In this document: piece by piece, positions 17,961 through 24,828 of the stretch
How positions within the stretch are numbered: the stretch's first letter is position 1
Layout: each line of letters starts with the position of its first letter
Origin: Idiomarina sp. UBA6142
GTDB lineage: Bacteria; Pseudomonadota; Gammaproteobacteria; Enterobacterales; Alteromonadaceae
DNA: 26,276 nt
Direction of reading: 5' to 3'
Assembly (NCBI GenBank): GCA_002423905.1
Contig: DIVC01000061.1
Coordinates: 9,386-35,661 of the forward strand
Program-made: the position numbers and the translations under genes
Notes under the pieces: model-generated
Databases searched by the model: none
Told to the model about the DNA's origin: nothing
The model's input: the letters and a program-made list of their open reading frames with translations, nothing else

Positions 17961-18635
17961 ATGGGTATCTTTTCACGTTTTACAGATATCGTAAATTCCA
18001 ACATCAATGCTTTATTAGATAAAGCTGAAGATCCGGAAAAAATGGTCCGCCTGATTATTCAGGAAATGGAAGACACCTTGGTGGAAGTGCGTTCGACCTC
18101 TGCACGCCTGATTGCCGAGAAGAAAGATTCTGAGCGTCAATTAAATCGCATCAGTCAAGAAGCCGCCGATTGGGAAGCCAAAGCCGAGCTAGCCATTAGC
18201 AAAGACCGCGAAGATTTAGCGCGTTTAGCATTGGTTGAAAAAAAGAAATCGGTTGAACAAGCCGCGGCATTAGAGTCTGATATTCAACGTTTAGACGAAC
18301 ATTTAAATCGTCTTAATGAGGAAGTTGGTCAATTACAAGCTAAACTAGCTGATGCCAAAGCACGGCAGAAAACTATCATTATGCGTCAACGGGCGGTTGC
18401 TAGCCGGCTTGATGTGAAGAAAACCATTGATAGTGGCAAAATTGACGACGCAATGTATCGATTCGAGCGTTTTGAAGCCAAAATCGATGACCTTGAAGCA
18501 CAGGTGGAATCATACGATATGGGCAAACGTACCTTACGTGATGAATTTGCCGAGTTAGAGGGTGCGGATAAAATCAATGATGAATTATCAGCATTGAAAG
18601 CCCGTTTGAATAAAGTCAAGAAAGCAGCGGAATAA
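17961..18635 (+). CDS. pspA: Phage shock protein A (PspA/IM30 family)
   Basis: Peripheral membrane protein that protects the inner membrane under stress and, in relatives, binds and inhibits PspF. The 224 aa product (E. coli 222) begins MGIFSRFTDIVNSNINALL, the amphipathic membrane-sensing helix, and continues as an almost uninterrupted coiled coil, including DPEKMVRLIIQEMEDTLVEV and YRFERFEAKIDDLEAQVE. ATG 17961 is preceded by GAGGAA and matches the family N-terminus; the frame is open 27 codons further up, but that stretch includes the sigma-54 promoter. First gene of pspABC. Confidence 0.97.
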   Translation: MGIFSRFTDIVNSNINALLDKAEDPEKMVRLIIQEMEDTLVEVRSTSARLIAEKKDSERQLNRISQEAADWEAKAELAISKDREDLARLALVEKKKSVEQAAALESDIQRLDEHLNRLNEEVGQLQAKLADAKARQKTIIMRQRAVASRLDVKKTIDSGKIDDAMYRFERFEAKIDDLEAQVESYDMGKRTLRDEFAELEGADKINDELSALKARLNKVKKAAE

Positions 18636-18641
18636 TCGGCC

Positions 18642-18658
18642 CACCCGCGTTGCGGGTG
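18642..18658 (+). repeat. Hairpin between pspA and pspB
   Basis: CACCCGC (18642-18648), GTT loop, GCGGGTG (18652-18658) form a 7 bp GC-rich stem followed only by TTT. It could be a partial terminator or RNA-stabilising hairpin that makes pspA more abundant than pspBC. Confidence 0.5.
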
Positions 18659-18689
18659 TTTGCTGCCTAGCGCTTAATAAAGAGAGATC

Positions 18690-18929
18690 ATGATGGAAAT
18701 TATTGCCCCCTTAATTGCCGCTCCGGTCATTTTATTTATGCTGTTCGTCGCGCCTATCTGGGTGATCATGCATTATCGTAGTCAGCGTAAAATTAGTCAG
18801 GGCTTGAGCGAAGACGAGTTGTCGCAACTGCAGCAATTGGCGCGCCAAGCTGAGCAAATGCGTGCACGTATTCAGACGCTAGAGTCGATTCTGGATGCAG
18901 AGTCACCGCAGTGGAGAAGCCGCTCATGA
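18690..18929 (+). CDS. pspB: Phage shock protein B
   Basis: Small inner-membrane protein (79 aa) that with PspC senses envelope stress and relieves PspA inhibition of PspF. One N-terminal membrane helix (LIAAPVILFMLFVAPIWVIM) is followed by a cytoplasmic coiled-coil tail with the conserved RARIQTLESILDAESPQWR. ATG 18690 is followed directly by ATG 18693, and either may be used; GAGAG lies just upstream. The stop overlaps pspC as ATGA (18926-18929). Confidence 0.95.
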   Translation: MMEIIAPLIAAPVILFMLFVAPIWVIMHYRSQRKISQGLSEDELSQLQQLARQAEQMRARIQTLESILDAESPQWRSRS

Positions 18930-19315
18930 GTACTGAACCGAAAAAACAATTGTTACGTGATAAGCGTAACGGCAAAGTAGCCGGGGTCTGTGCCGGCATT
19001 GCTAACTATTTCAATATTGAGGTCTGGTTGGTACGGATTATTGCAGTCACTGCAATAATTTTTGGACATGGTTTTGTGGCCGCGCTGTATATAGCTATGT
19101 GGGTCATTTTGGATGAAAAACCATCCCATAGCAGCGGCCGAAGCCACGATACCATTGAAGTAAAAACCAAAGTTTGGCAAGCCGGTGAACCACCTCGTGC
19201 GGCCTACCGAGAAATTAGTAGTGAGTTTGGCGAGATGGAAAAACGCTTGCAAAAAATGGAAGGTTACGTGACCTCGACTGCGTTCAAAATTGATCGTGAA
19301 CTCAATCGACTTTAA
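18926..19315 (+). CDS. pspC: Phage shock protein C (PspC domain)
   Basis: Inner-membrane PspC-domain protein, 129 aa, partner of PspB in stress sensing. The PspC motif KVAGVCAGIANYFNIEVWLV (about residues 16-35) precedes a membrane helix (IAVTAIIFGHGFVAALYIAMWVI), and the C-terminal tail is charged with a short coiled-coil-like stretch (EMEKRLQKMEGYV). I chose ATG 18926, which overlaps the pspB stop and has GGAG about nine bases upstream; the frame is open five codons further up. No pspD, pspE or pspG follows. Confidence 0.95.
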   Translation: MSTEPKKQLLRDKRNGKVAGVCAGIANYFNIEVWLVRIIAVTAIIFGHGFVAALYIAMWVILDEKPSHSSGRSHDTIEVKTKVWQAGEPPRAAYREISSEFGEMEKRLQKMEGYVTSTAFKIDRELNRL

Positions 19316-19316
19316 C

Positions 19317-19344
19317 CGAAGTGGCAAATTTTCGTTACACTTCG
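19317..19344. repeat. Inverted repeat after pspC
   Basis: CGAAGTG (19317-19323) and CACTTCG (19338-19344) are perfect 7-base complements flanking a 14-base AT-rich loop, immediately after the pspC stop. No T-run follows. It may be a weak transcript-end hairpin or an operator; nothing else is evident in the 114 bases before the next gene apart from its ribosome site. Confidence 0.35.
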
Positions 19345-19429
19345 TGAACGCCCCGCAGATAGCTCACTAGTTGCGTTGTTGGCAGGCTGAATGCACTCTG
19401 ATGGACATTATCAGGAGGATTCACTGCCA

Positions 19430-20680
19430 ATGCGCGACAACAATAATCATAAATCGCAATGGCAGCCAGCGACCGTGACCATTCATGGCGGCAAACGCCG
19501 GGATGAGTACGGTGCTTTGGTTGCACCGCTGTATCAAACAGCGACCTTTGCGTTTACCAGTACTGAACAGGGTTCACGCCGATTTGCTGGCGAGGAAGCT
19601 GGTTATATCTATTCGCGCCTAGGCAACCCCACTATTACCGAATTAGAACAACGTGTTGCCGCGCTAGAGGGCTATCCCGCTGCTGCGGCAACCGCAACCG
19701 GCATGGGCGCGGTGTCGGCAGCCATGCTGGCGTTTTTGCAGCAAGGTGATCATGTGTTGGTGTCTGATGCTATTTACGGCTGTAGTTTTGCGTTGTTTTC
19801 GCACTTGTTCAGCCGTTTTGGTATCAGCGTTGATTTTGTCGATATGGCCGACCAACAGCAAACCGCTGCGGCTTTTCGCAGAAACACCAAATTAGTGTTC
19901 TTAGAAACGCCTGCTAACCCACATTTGAAGGTGGTTGATATCGCCATGGTTAGCGCTTTAGCGCACCAAGTGGGCACGCGCGTGGTGGTTGATAACACCT
20001 TTATGACGCCGTTACTGCAGCAACCACTTAAGCAGGGCGCCGATATCGTGATCCATAGCGCCACCAAATACTTAAATGGTCATGGTGATGTGGTGGCCGG
20101 GATTATTTGTGGCAGTGCCGAAGACATTGAGCTGATCAAGTTAACCACCTTAAAAGACATGGGGGCGACGATGAGTCCTCATGATGCGTGGCTTATTTTA
20201 CGTGGTTTAAAAACGCTTGATGTGCGCATGGAGCGGCATTGCAAGAATGCCCGTATAGTGGCTGAGTTCCTGCGTGATCATGCGTTGGTCAAAACGATTT
20301 ATTATCCGGGTTTTGCCGATCATCCGGCCCAGGCACTGATGGGTAGCCAAATGCATGGTGCGGGGGCGGTTATTGCATTTGAACTCGAGGGTGACATTCA
20401 CAGTGCCCGAACAATGCTCGATCAGTTGCAGTTAATCACCATTGCAGTGAGCTTGGGTGATGCCGAAACCTTAATTCAGCACCCAGCCTCTATGACCCAT
20501 TCACCGTATACTCCTGAAGCGCGTGCCAAAGCGGGTATTAGCGATACCTTGATTCGAATTTCTGTTGGCCTTGAAGCGGTCGACGATATTATTCACGATT
20601 TAGCCCAAGCACTGGACCATTGCGGTGCTGCGGCACTGACTAAAACAGCACTAACAAAGGAACCAGTATCCCATGGGTAA
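19430..20680 (+). CDS. Methionine gamma-lyase (PLP-dependent, Cys/Met metabolism family)
   Basis: PLP enzyme that splits methionine to methanethiol, 2-oxobutyrate and ammonia. The 416 aa protein closely follows Pseudomonas putida methionine gamma-lyase in layout: PLYQTATFAF, FAGEEAGYIYSRLGNPT, catalytic Y116 and C118 in AIYGCSF (the Cys being distinctive for Met gamma-lyases), D188 in VVVDNTF, PLP-lysine K213 in SATKYLNGHGD and SLGDAETLIQHPASMTHS near the end. The start ATG 19430 has a strong AGGAGG at 19413-19418; the frame is open 13 codons earlier without a ribosome site. The 3' end overlaps phhA by eight bases, so the two are probably one transcript. Cystathionine gamma-lyase or related activity is a lesser alternative. 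Confidence 0.88.
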   Translation: MRDNNNHKSQWQPATVTIHGGKRRDEYGALVAPLYQTATFAFTSTEQGSRRFAGEEAGYIYSRLGNPTITELEQRVAALEGYPAAAATATGMGAVSAAMLAFLQQGDHVLVSDAIYGCSFALFSHLFSRFGISVDFVDMADQQQTAAAFRRNTKLVFLETPANPHLKVVDIAMVSALAHQVGTRVVVDNTFMTPLLQQPLKQGADIVIHSATKYLNGHGDVVAGIICGSAEDIELIKLTTLKDMGATMSPHDAWLILRGLKTLDVRMERHCKNARIVAEFLRDHALVKTIYYPGFADHPAQALMGSQMHGAGAVIAFELEGDIHSARTMLDQLQLITIAVSLGDAETLIQHPASMTHSPYTPEARAKAGISDTLIRISVGLEAVDDIIHDLAQALDHCGAAALTKTALTKEPVSHG

Positions 20681-21464
20681 GCAAAGCAAATACGTGTCGC
20701 GCCTACCAGAAGCCGATGGCACTATTGCATGGTCGGCAGAAGATAACGCGGTATGGCATGACTTGGTGGAACGGCAGCTCAAGCATATTCCGGGCAAGGC
20801 CTGTGATGAATATATGCATGGCTTGCAGTTGCTTGATCTGCCTAAAGACCGTATTCCGCAATTGCACGAAATTAACCGCGTACTCGCTGCCACGACCGGC
20901 TGGCAAGTAGCTCAGGTGCCTTGTTTAATACCCTTTGATGAGTTTTTTCGTCTATTAGCAAATAAGCAATTTCCGGTGGCTACTTTTATTCGTACCCGTG
21001 AAGAATTTGATTATTTGCAAGAACCGGATATTTTTCATGAAATTTTTGGTCACTGCCCGCTGTTGACTAACCCTGACTATGCACATTTTACCCATCAGTA
21101 TGGTCGCTTAGGGTTAGCCGCAACGCCCAAAGAGCGGGTGTATCTGGCCCGCTTATATTGGTTCACCATTGAGTTTGGTTTGATGCAAACCGCTGAAGGC
21201 CTGCGTATTTATGGTGGCGGTATCATGTCGTCGCCAGGTGAAACCAATTATGCCTTGAGTGATATACCCGAGCGCAAGCCACTGGTGGCCCTCGATGCCT
21301 TACGTACACCGTATCGTATCGATATTATGCAGCCAATTTATTACACCATCAGTTCGTTTAAAGAACTGTTCAAGATTGCTGATCAAGATATTATGGCACT
21401 GGTGCACCAAGCTATGGAACTGGGCTTATTTGAGCCGAAGTTTCCGCCTAAGCCAGCGGCATAA
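20673..21464 (+). CDS. phhA: Phenylalanine 4-hydroxylase
   Basis: Pterin- and iron-dependent monooxygenase converting phenylalanine to tyrosine. The 263 aa protein is the compact bacterial form consisting of the catalytic domain without an ACT regulatory domain. The iron triad is visible: H122 and H127 in [14 protein letters not shown], and E167 in YWFTIEFGL. Other family blocks are [18 protein letters not shown] and [12 protein letters not shown] 20673 has AAGGAA about ten bases upstream and overlaps the stop of the gamma-lyase gene. The pterin-recycling enzyme phhB follows after 43 bases. Confidence 0.97.
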   Translation: MGKQSKYVSRLPEADGTIAWSAEDNAVWHDLVERQLKHIPGKACDEYMHGLQLLDLPKDRIPQLHEINRVLAATTGWQVAQVPCLIPFDEFFRLLANKQFPVATFIRTREEFDYLQEPDIFHEIFGHCPLLTNPDYAHFTHQYGRLGLAATPKERVYLARLYWFTIEFGLMQTAEGLRIYGGGIMSSPGETNYALSDIPERKPLVALDALRTPYRIDIMQPIYYTISSFKELFKIADQDIMALVHQAMELGLFEPKFPPKPAA

Positions 21465-21507
21465 ACAATACATTGCAGATCATTTTAAAAAGACTAATGG
21501 AGTCGTG

Positions 21508-21849
21508 ATGTCTGAGTTAAAACAACAAACCTGTGAAGCCTGTAACGTCAATGCACCAAAAGTGACCGACGCTGAGCTAGCCGAATTGATGGCGCAGATC
21601 CCCGACTGGACGCCGGTCGTGCGTGATGGTGTGATGCAGTTAGAGCGTCAATTTAAATTTAAGAACTTTAAACTAGCGTTGGCTTTTACCAATCAAGTCG
21701 CAGAAATTGCTGAAGCTGAATTCCATCATCCAACGCTGGTGACTGAATGGGGCAAAGTGACGGTGGTATGGTGGACTCACGCTATCAATGGCCTACATAA
21801 AAACGATTTCATCATGGCTGCTCGTACCGACGCTTTGTTAGCTGCTTAA
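21508..21849 (+). CDS. phhB: 4a-hydroxytetrahydrobiopterin dehydratase (pterin-4a-carbinolamine dehydratase)
   Basis: Regenerates the pterin cofactor of phenylalanine hydroxylase by dehydrating the 4a-carbinolamine. The 113 aa protein carries the family signature [20 protein letters not shown] followed by [12 protein letters not shown], with the paired catalytic histidines. ATG 21508 has GGAG five bases upstream. The open frame extends upstream to 21259, but that extension is phhA sequence in another frame and lacks family similarity. It is last in the unit and is followed by a strong terminator. Confidence 0.96.
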   Translation: MSELKQQTCEACNVNAPKVTDAELAELMAQIPDWTPVVRDGVMQLERQFKFKNFKLALAFTNQVAEIAEAEFHHPTLVTEWGKVTVVWWTHAINGLHKNDFIMAARTDALLAA

Positions 21850-21890
21850 GCGCGCTCGTCGAGAACGATAAATTGACGCGCAAGCTCGAT

Positions 21891-21928
21891 AAAAAAGCCG
21901 CCGAAGCACTCGCTCCGGTGGCTTTTTT
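21891..21928. terminator. Intrinsic terminator after phhB
   Basis: AAAAAAGCCGCCG (21891-21903) pairs with CGGTGGCTTTTTT (21916-21928) through 13 base pairs including one G-U, with a possible inner AGC/GCT stem and ACTC loop, followed by the T-run. It ends the phhAB transcript just upstream of tyrR control sequence and could act in both directions. Confidence 0.92.
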
Positions 21929-21929
21929 G

Positions 21930-21947
21930 TGTATACTTTACTTTACA
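21930..21947. promoter_or_regulatory. TyrR box upstream of tyrR
   Basis: TGTATACTTTACTTTACA fits the TyrR consensus TGTAAA-N6-TTTACA, with 5 of 6 and 6 of 6 matches in the half-sites. It lies 22 bases before the tyrR ATG and contains possible -10 sequences (TATACT, and TACACT just overlapping), so bound TyrR should repress its own gene. Confidence 0.75.
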
Positions 21948-21969
21948 CTTTGCTCTGAGAGTAGGCGCT

Positions 21970-23532
21970 ATGCGGTTGGAAATTAGTTGTGATGATCGGC
22001 TTGGTATTGCTCAAGACGTGCTGGAAATTCTGCGCGATCACGAAATTGATCTACGCGGCATTGAAGTGGATCCAAAGGGCAAAATATTTCTTAACTTTCC
22101 CGAACTCGAATTCGCTGACTTTCAACATTTGATGCCGGAAATCCGCCGCATCGCCAACGTAAAAGACGTAAAAACCGTCGCCTATATGCCCAGCGAACGC
22201 GAACACTATGAATTTAGCTTGTTACTCAGCCGCTTACCCGATCCGGTGTTATCGGTGGATGGTAAGGGTACTATTACCGTGTGTAATGATGCCGCTGAGC
22301 ACATTTTTGGTGATGGCAGTCAGTCTATCAGTGGTACCGCGATCAGTGAGTGGGTGAGTGGCTTCAACCTAGCCCGCTGGTTAGAGCGTCAACCGAAAGA
22401 GCCGACTGTAGCGCAGGTGAGTATTGGCAGTGCCATGTATTTTCTAGATTTATTGCCGCTGTGGGTGACCGATGAGAATCAACGCGCTAGTTTCGCTGGG
22501 GCGGTTATCACCGGCAAACCACAGCCTCTGACTGGGCAATGGCAGCGCAGCGGACAACCCGAGGTGTTCGCTAAGATCTTGGGGGATCATCCGTTGATCA
22601 AACGGCTGTTAAAAGATGCGGCGCGAATGGCTGAATTGCATGTGCCGTTGCTAATTCAGGGCGAAACGGGGGTGGGTAAAGAGTTATTGGCGCGGGCGTG
22701 TCATCAAGCTGGATCACGTTCAGCGGCGCCATTCTTAGCGATAAACTGTGCTGCCTTGCCAGACAACGTGGCCGAGAGTGAACTTTTTGGTCATGGTAAA
22801 GGGAGTCTCGGGCCTTACACCGAAGCAAAAAAAGGCATTTTTGAACAGGCCCATGGCGGTACCGTGCTGCTTGACGCGGTCAGCGAAATGTCCAATAGCC
22901 TGCAGGCTAAGCTATTACGTTTTATTCAAGAAGGGCGCTTTCGCCGCATTGGCGAAGAAGCAGAAGTGACTGTGGATGTGCGGATCATCTGCTCGGTGCA
23001 AGATGATTTATTAGCGCGAGTCGAGCAGGGGCGCTTTCGCGAAGACCTCTATTACCGCTTGAATGTTCTCAGCCTGAGCATCCCGCCCTTGCGTGAGCGG
23101 CGCTCGGATATCGCGATGTTAGCTGAGCATTTTGCCTTGCAAGCATGTCAGCATCTTAATCGCAATTTGGTGCTGTTGAGCCGTGACTGTCGTGAGCTAC
23201 TGCAACGTTATCAATGGCCAGGTAATGTCCGGCAACTGGAAAACGTGTTGTTTCGTGCTATTTCGATGCTCGAGGGTGACCGTTTAGATGCCCGTGATTT
23301 GCAATTACCGGGTGGTAAAGGGGTGAGCGAGAGTGTTGCGATAGAATTTGACGAGCAAGACTTAGATAGTGCGGTGAAACAATTCGAGAGTACTATTTTG
23401 CGGCGCCTCTATCCGAGTTATCCGAGCACGCGACAGCTCGCCAAGAAGCTGGGTTTATCACACACGGCAGTAGCCAATAAGCTGCGTGAGTACGGTATCA
23501 GCAAACCGGGGAAAAAGCCAAATCGTTCATAA
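21970..23532 (+). CDS. tyrR: Aromatic amino acid regulator TyrR (PhhR-like)
   Basis: DNA-binding regulator that senses aromatic amino acids. The 520 aa protein has an N-terminal ACT domain (MRLEISCDDRLG ... about 1-72), a PAS domain (about 78-190), an AAA+ domain (about 200-430) and a C-terminal helix-turn-helix (STRQLAKKLGLSHTAVANKL, 486-505). Walker A GETGVGKE (231-238) is intact. The sigma-54 contact loop GAFTGA is replaced by GSLGPY (278-283) at full loop length, and Walker B reads VLLDAV with Ala303 in place of the catalytic Glu. Like E. coli TyrR it should therefore act with sigma-70 polymerase, and ATP hydrolysis may be lost. It is flanked by phenylalanine hydroxylation and tyrosine degradation genes, its likely targets. 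Confidence 0.93.
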   Translation: MRLEISCDDRLGIAQDVLEILRDHEIDLRGIEVDPKGKIFLNFPELEFADFQHLMPEIRRIANVKDVKTVAYMPSEREHYEFSLLLSRLPDPVLSVDGKGTITVCNDAAEHIFGDGSQSISGTAISEWVSGFNLARWLERQPKEPTVAQVSIGSAMYFLDLLPLWVTDENQRASFAGAVITGKPQPLTGQWQRSGQPEVFAKILGDHPLIKRLLKDAARMAELHVPLLIQGETGVGKELLARACHQAGSRSAAPFLAINCAALPDNVAESELFGHGKGSLGPYTEAKKGIFEQAHGGTVLLDAVSEMSNSLQAKLLRFIQEGRFRRIGEEAEVTVDVRIICSVQDDLLARVEQGRFREDLYYRLNVLSLSIPPLRERRSDIAMLAEHFALQACQHLNRNLVLLSRDCRELLQRYQWPGNVRQLENVLFRAISMLEGDRLDARDLQLPGGKGVSESVAIEFDEQDLDSAVKQFESTILRRLYPSYPSTRQLAKKLGLSHTAVANKLREYGISKPGKKPNRS

Positions 23533-23567
23533 AAGTTTACAGTTCACCCTGTTGCGAGGAGCCAAAC

Positions 23568-23585
23568 TGTACCGAAAAGCTGACA
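23568..23585. promoter_or_regulatory. Weak TyrR-box-like site upstream of hpd
   Basis: TGTACCGAAAAGCTGACA has the TyrR dyad ends TGTA and ACA at the right spacing but departs from consensus inside. It is 51 bases, about five helical turns, upstream of the stronger site. The neighbouring TTTACA at 23536-23541 is another possible half-site. Confidence 0.45.
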
Positions 23586-23618
23586 GTAAGACCGCAAATG
23601 CTCGCAGACCCGCTAAAC

Positions 23619-23636
23619 TGTATCAAATAGTTTACA
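23619..23636. promoter_or_regulatory. TyrR box upstream of hpd
   Basis: TGTATCAAATAGTTTACA matches TGTAAA-N6-TTTACA with a perfect right half-site and 4 of 6 in the left. It lies about 113 bases before the hpd ATG, a distance suited to activation of a sigma-70 promoter; a possible -10 TATAAA is at 23720-23725. Confidence 0.7.
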
Positions 23637-23663
23637 AAATAGTGTTTCGCTGCTGCTGGAGCA

Positions 23664-23677
23664 TTTGCCGCGGCAAA
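23664..23677. promoter_or_regulatory. 14-base perfect palindrome, possible operator
   Basis: TTTGCCGCGGCAAA is a perfect palindrome between the TyrR boxes and hpd. It has no spacer, so it is unlikely to be an RNA hairpin and more likely a dimeric protein site. The rest of the 216-base tyrR-hpd gap holds the TyrR-like sites and the hpd ribosome site AAGGAG (23737-23742). Confidence 0.4.
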
Positions 23678-23748
23678 CTGGCGCAGTCAGCAATTCTGGC
23701 GCACAGTAAGGCCATTGAATATAAAAATATCGCAACAAGGAGTAAGGC

Positions 23749-24828
23749 ATGTCTGATCAATCTTATAACCCGTTACAAACCAACGGTTTTGAATTTGTTG
23801 AGTATACGGCACCCGATGCACAGGGCATTCAAGCATTGAAAGATCTGTTTGTGACTCTGGGCTTCACCGAAGTTGCCAAACACAAACGTAAGCAAGCCTG
23901 GCTGTACAAGCAGAACGATATTAACTTTATCATCAACGCCGAAGCCGGCGGTCAAGCAGCTGAGTTTGCTAAAGAGCACGGGCCAAGTGTGTGTGGTATG
24001 GCTTGGCGCGTAGCTGATGCTAAACATGCGTTACAGCATGCGGTCGCCAATGGTGCGAAGACGTTTAGCCGTGATATTGCGCCAGGTGAAGCGGATTTCC
24101 CGGCGGTGTACGGCATTGGTGCGTCCACCTTAGCCTTTGTGGATAACTATCAGGGTGCGGACACGATTTACACCAACGATTTTGACTTTTACCCGAACTG
24201 GGAAGCTGACATGAAAGCTCATGCTGCCGGTTTGTATGAAGTCGACCACCTGACCCACAACGTGTTCCGTGGCAACATGGATACCTGGGCTGGCTTCTAC
24301 CAGCGCATTGCCAACTTCCGTGAAATCCGTTACTTCGATATCGAAGGCAAACTGACTGGTTTGTTAAGCCGTGCCATGACCGCGCCATGCGGCAAGATCC
24401 GTATTCCGATCAACGAATCGCACGATGACAAATCACAAATTGAAGAATATCTGCGTGAATACAACGGCGAAGGCATTCAGCACATTGCTTTGACGAGCGA
24501 TAATATTTACCAAACTGTACGCGCATTACGCGCCATTGGTATGCAATTCATGCCAACGCCTGATACCTATTACGACAAGGTGAACGAGCGCGTTGAAGGT
24601 CATGATGAGAACCTAGATGACCTACGCGAAACCCGTATTTTGATTGATGGCGCGCCCATGAAAGACGGTATTTTGCTACAAATTTTCACCAAAACCGTGA
24701 TTGGCCCAGTGTTCTTTGAAATTATTCAGCGCAAAGGCAACGAAGGTTTTGGTGAAGGTAACTTCAAGGCCCTGTTCGAGTCGATCGAGGAGGATCAAAT
24801 TCGTCGTGGAGTATTAACCGATGCGTAA
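23749..24828 (+). CDS. hpd: 4-hydroxyphenylpyruvate dioxygenase
   Basis: Fe(II) enzyme converting 4-hydroxyphenylpyruvate to homogentisate, the second stage of tyrosine degradation. The 359 aa protein is of usual bacterial length. Iron ligands are visible: H167 in VDHLTHNVFRG, H245 in GEGIQHIAL and E324 in GPVFFEIIQRKG; the C-terminal FGEGNFKALFESIE gating helix is also present. ATG 23749 has AAGGAG six bases upstream. It overlaps hmgA by eight bases, indicating coupling with the next enzyme in the pathway. Upstream TyrR-box-like sites suggest induction by aromatic amino acids. Confidence 0.97.
   Translation: MSDQSYNPLQTNGFEFVEYTAPDAQGIQALKDLFVTLGFTEVAKHKRKQAWLYKQNDINFIINAEAGGQAAEFAKEHGPSVCGMAWRVADAKHALQHAVANGAKTFSRDIAPGEADFPAVYGIGASTLAFVDNYQGADTIYTNDFDFYPNWEADMKAHAAGLYEVDHLTHNVFRGNMDTWAGFYQRIANFREIRYFDIEGKLTGLLSRAMTAPCGKIRIPINESHDDKSQIEEYLREYNGEGIQHIALTSDNIYQTVRALRAIGMQFMPTPDTYYDKVNERVEGHDENLDDLRETRILIDGAPMKDGILLQIFTKTVIGPVFFEIIQRKGNEGFGEGNFKALFESIEEDQIRRGVLTDA

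Noticed and set aside
21259..21507. N-terminal extension of phhB into phhA
   Set aside because: It is phhA coding sequence in another frame; a good ribosome site and family similarity begin at 21508.
23486..23839. 117 aa open frame running across the tyrR-hpd gap
   Set aside because: It starts inside tyrR and ends inside hpd in another frame, crosses the TyrR boxes, and shows no recognisable domain.
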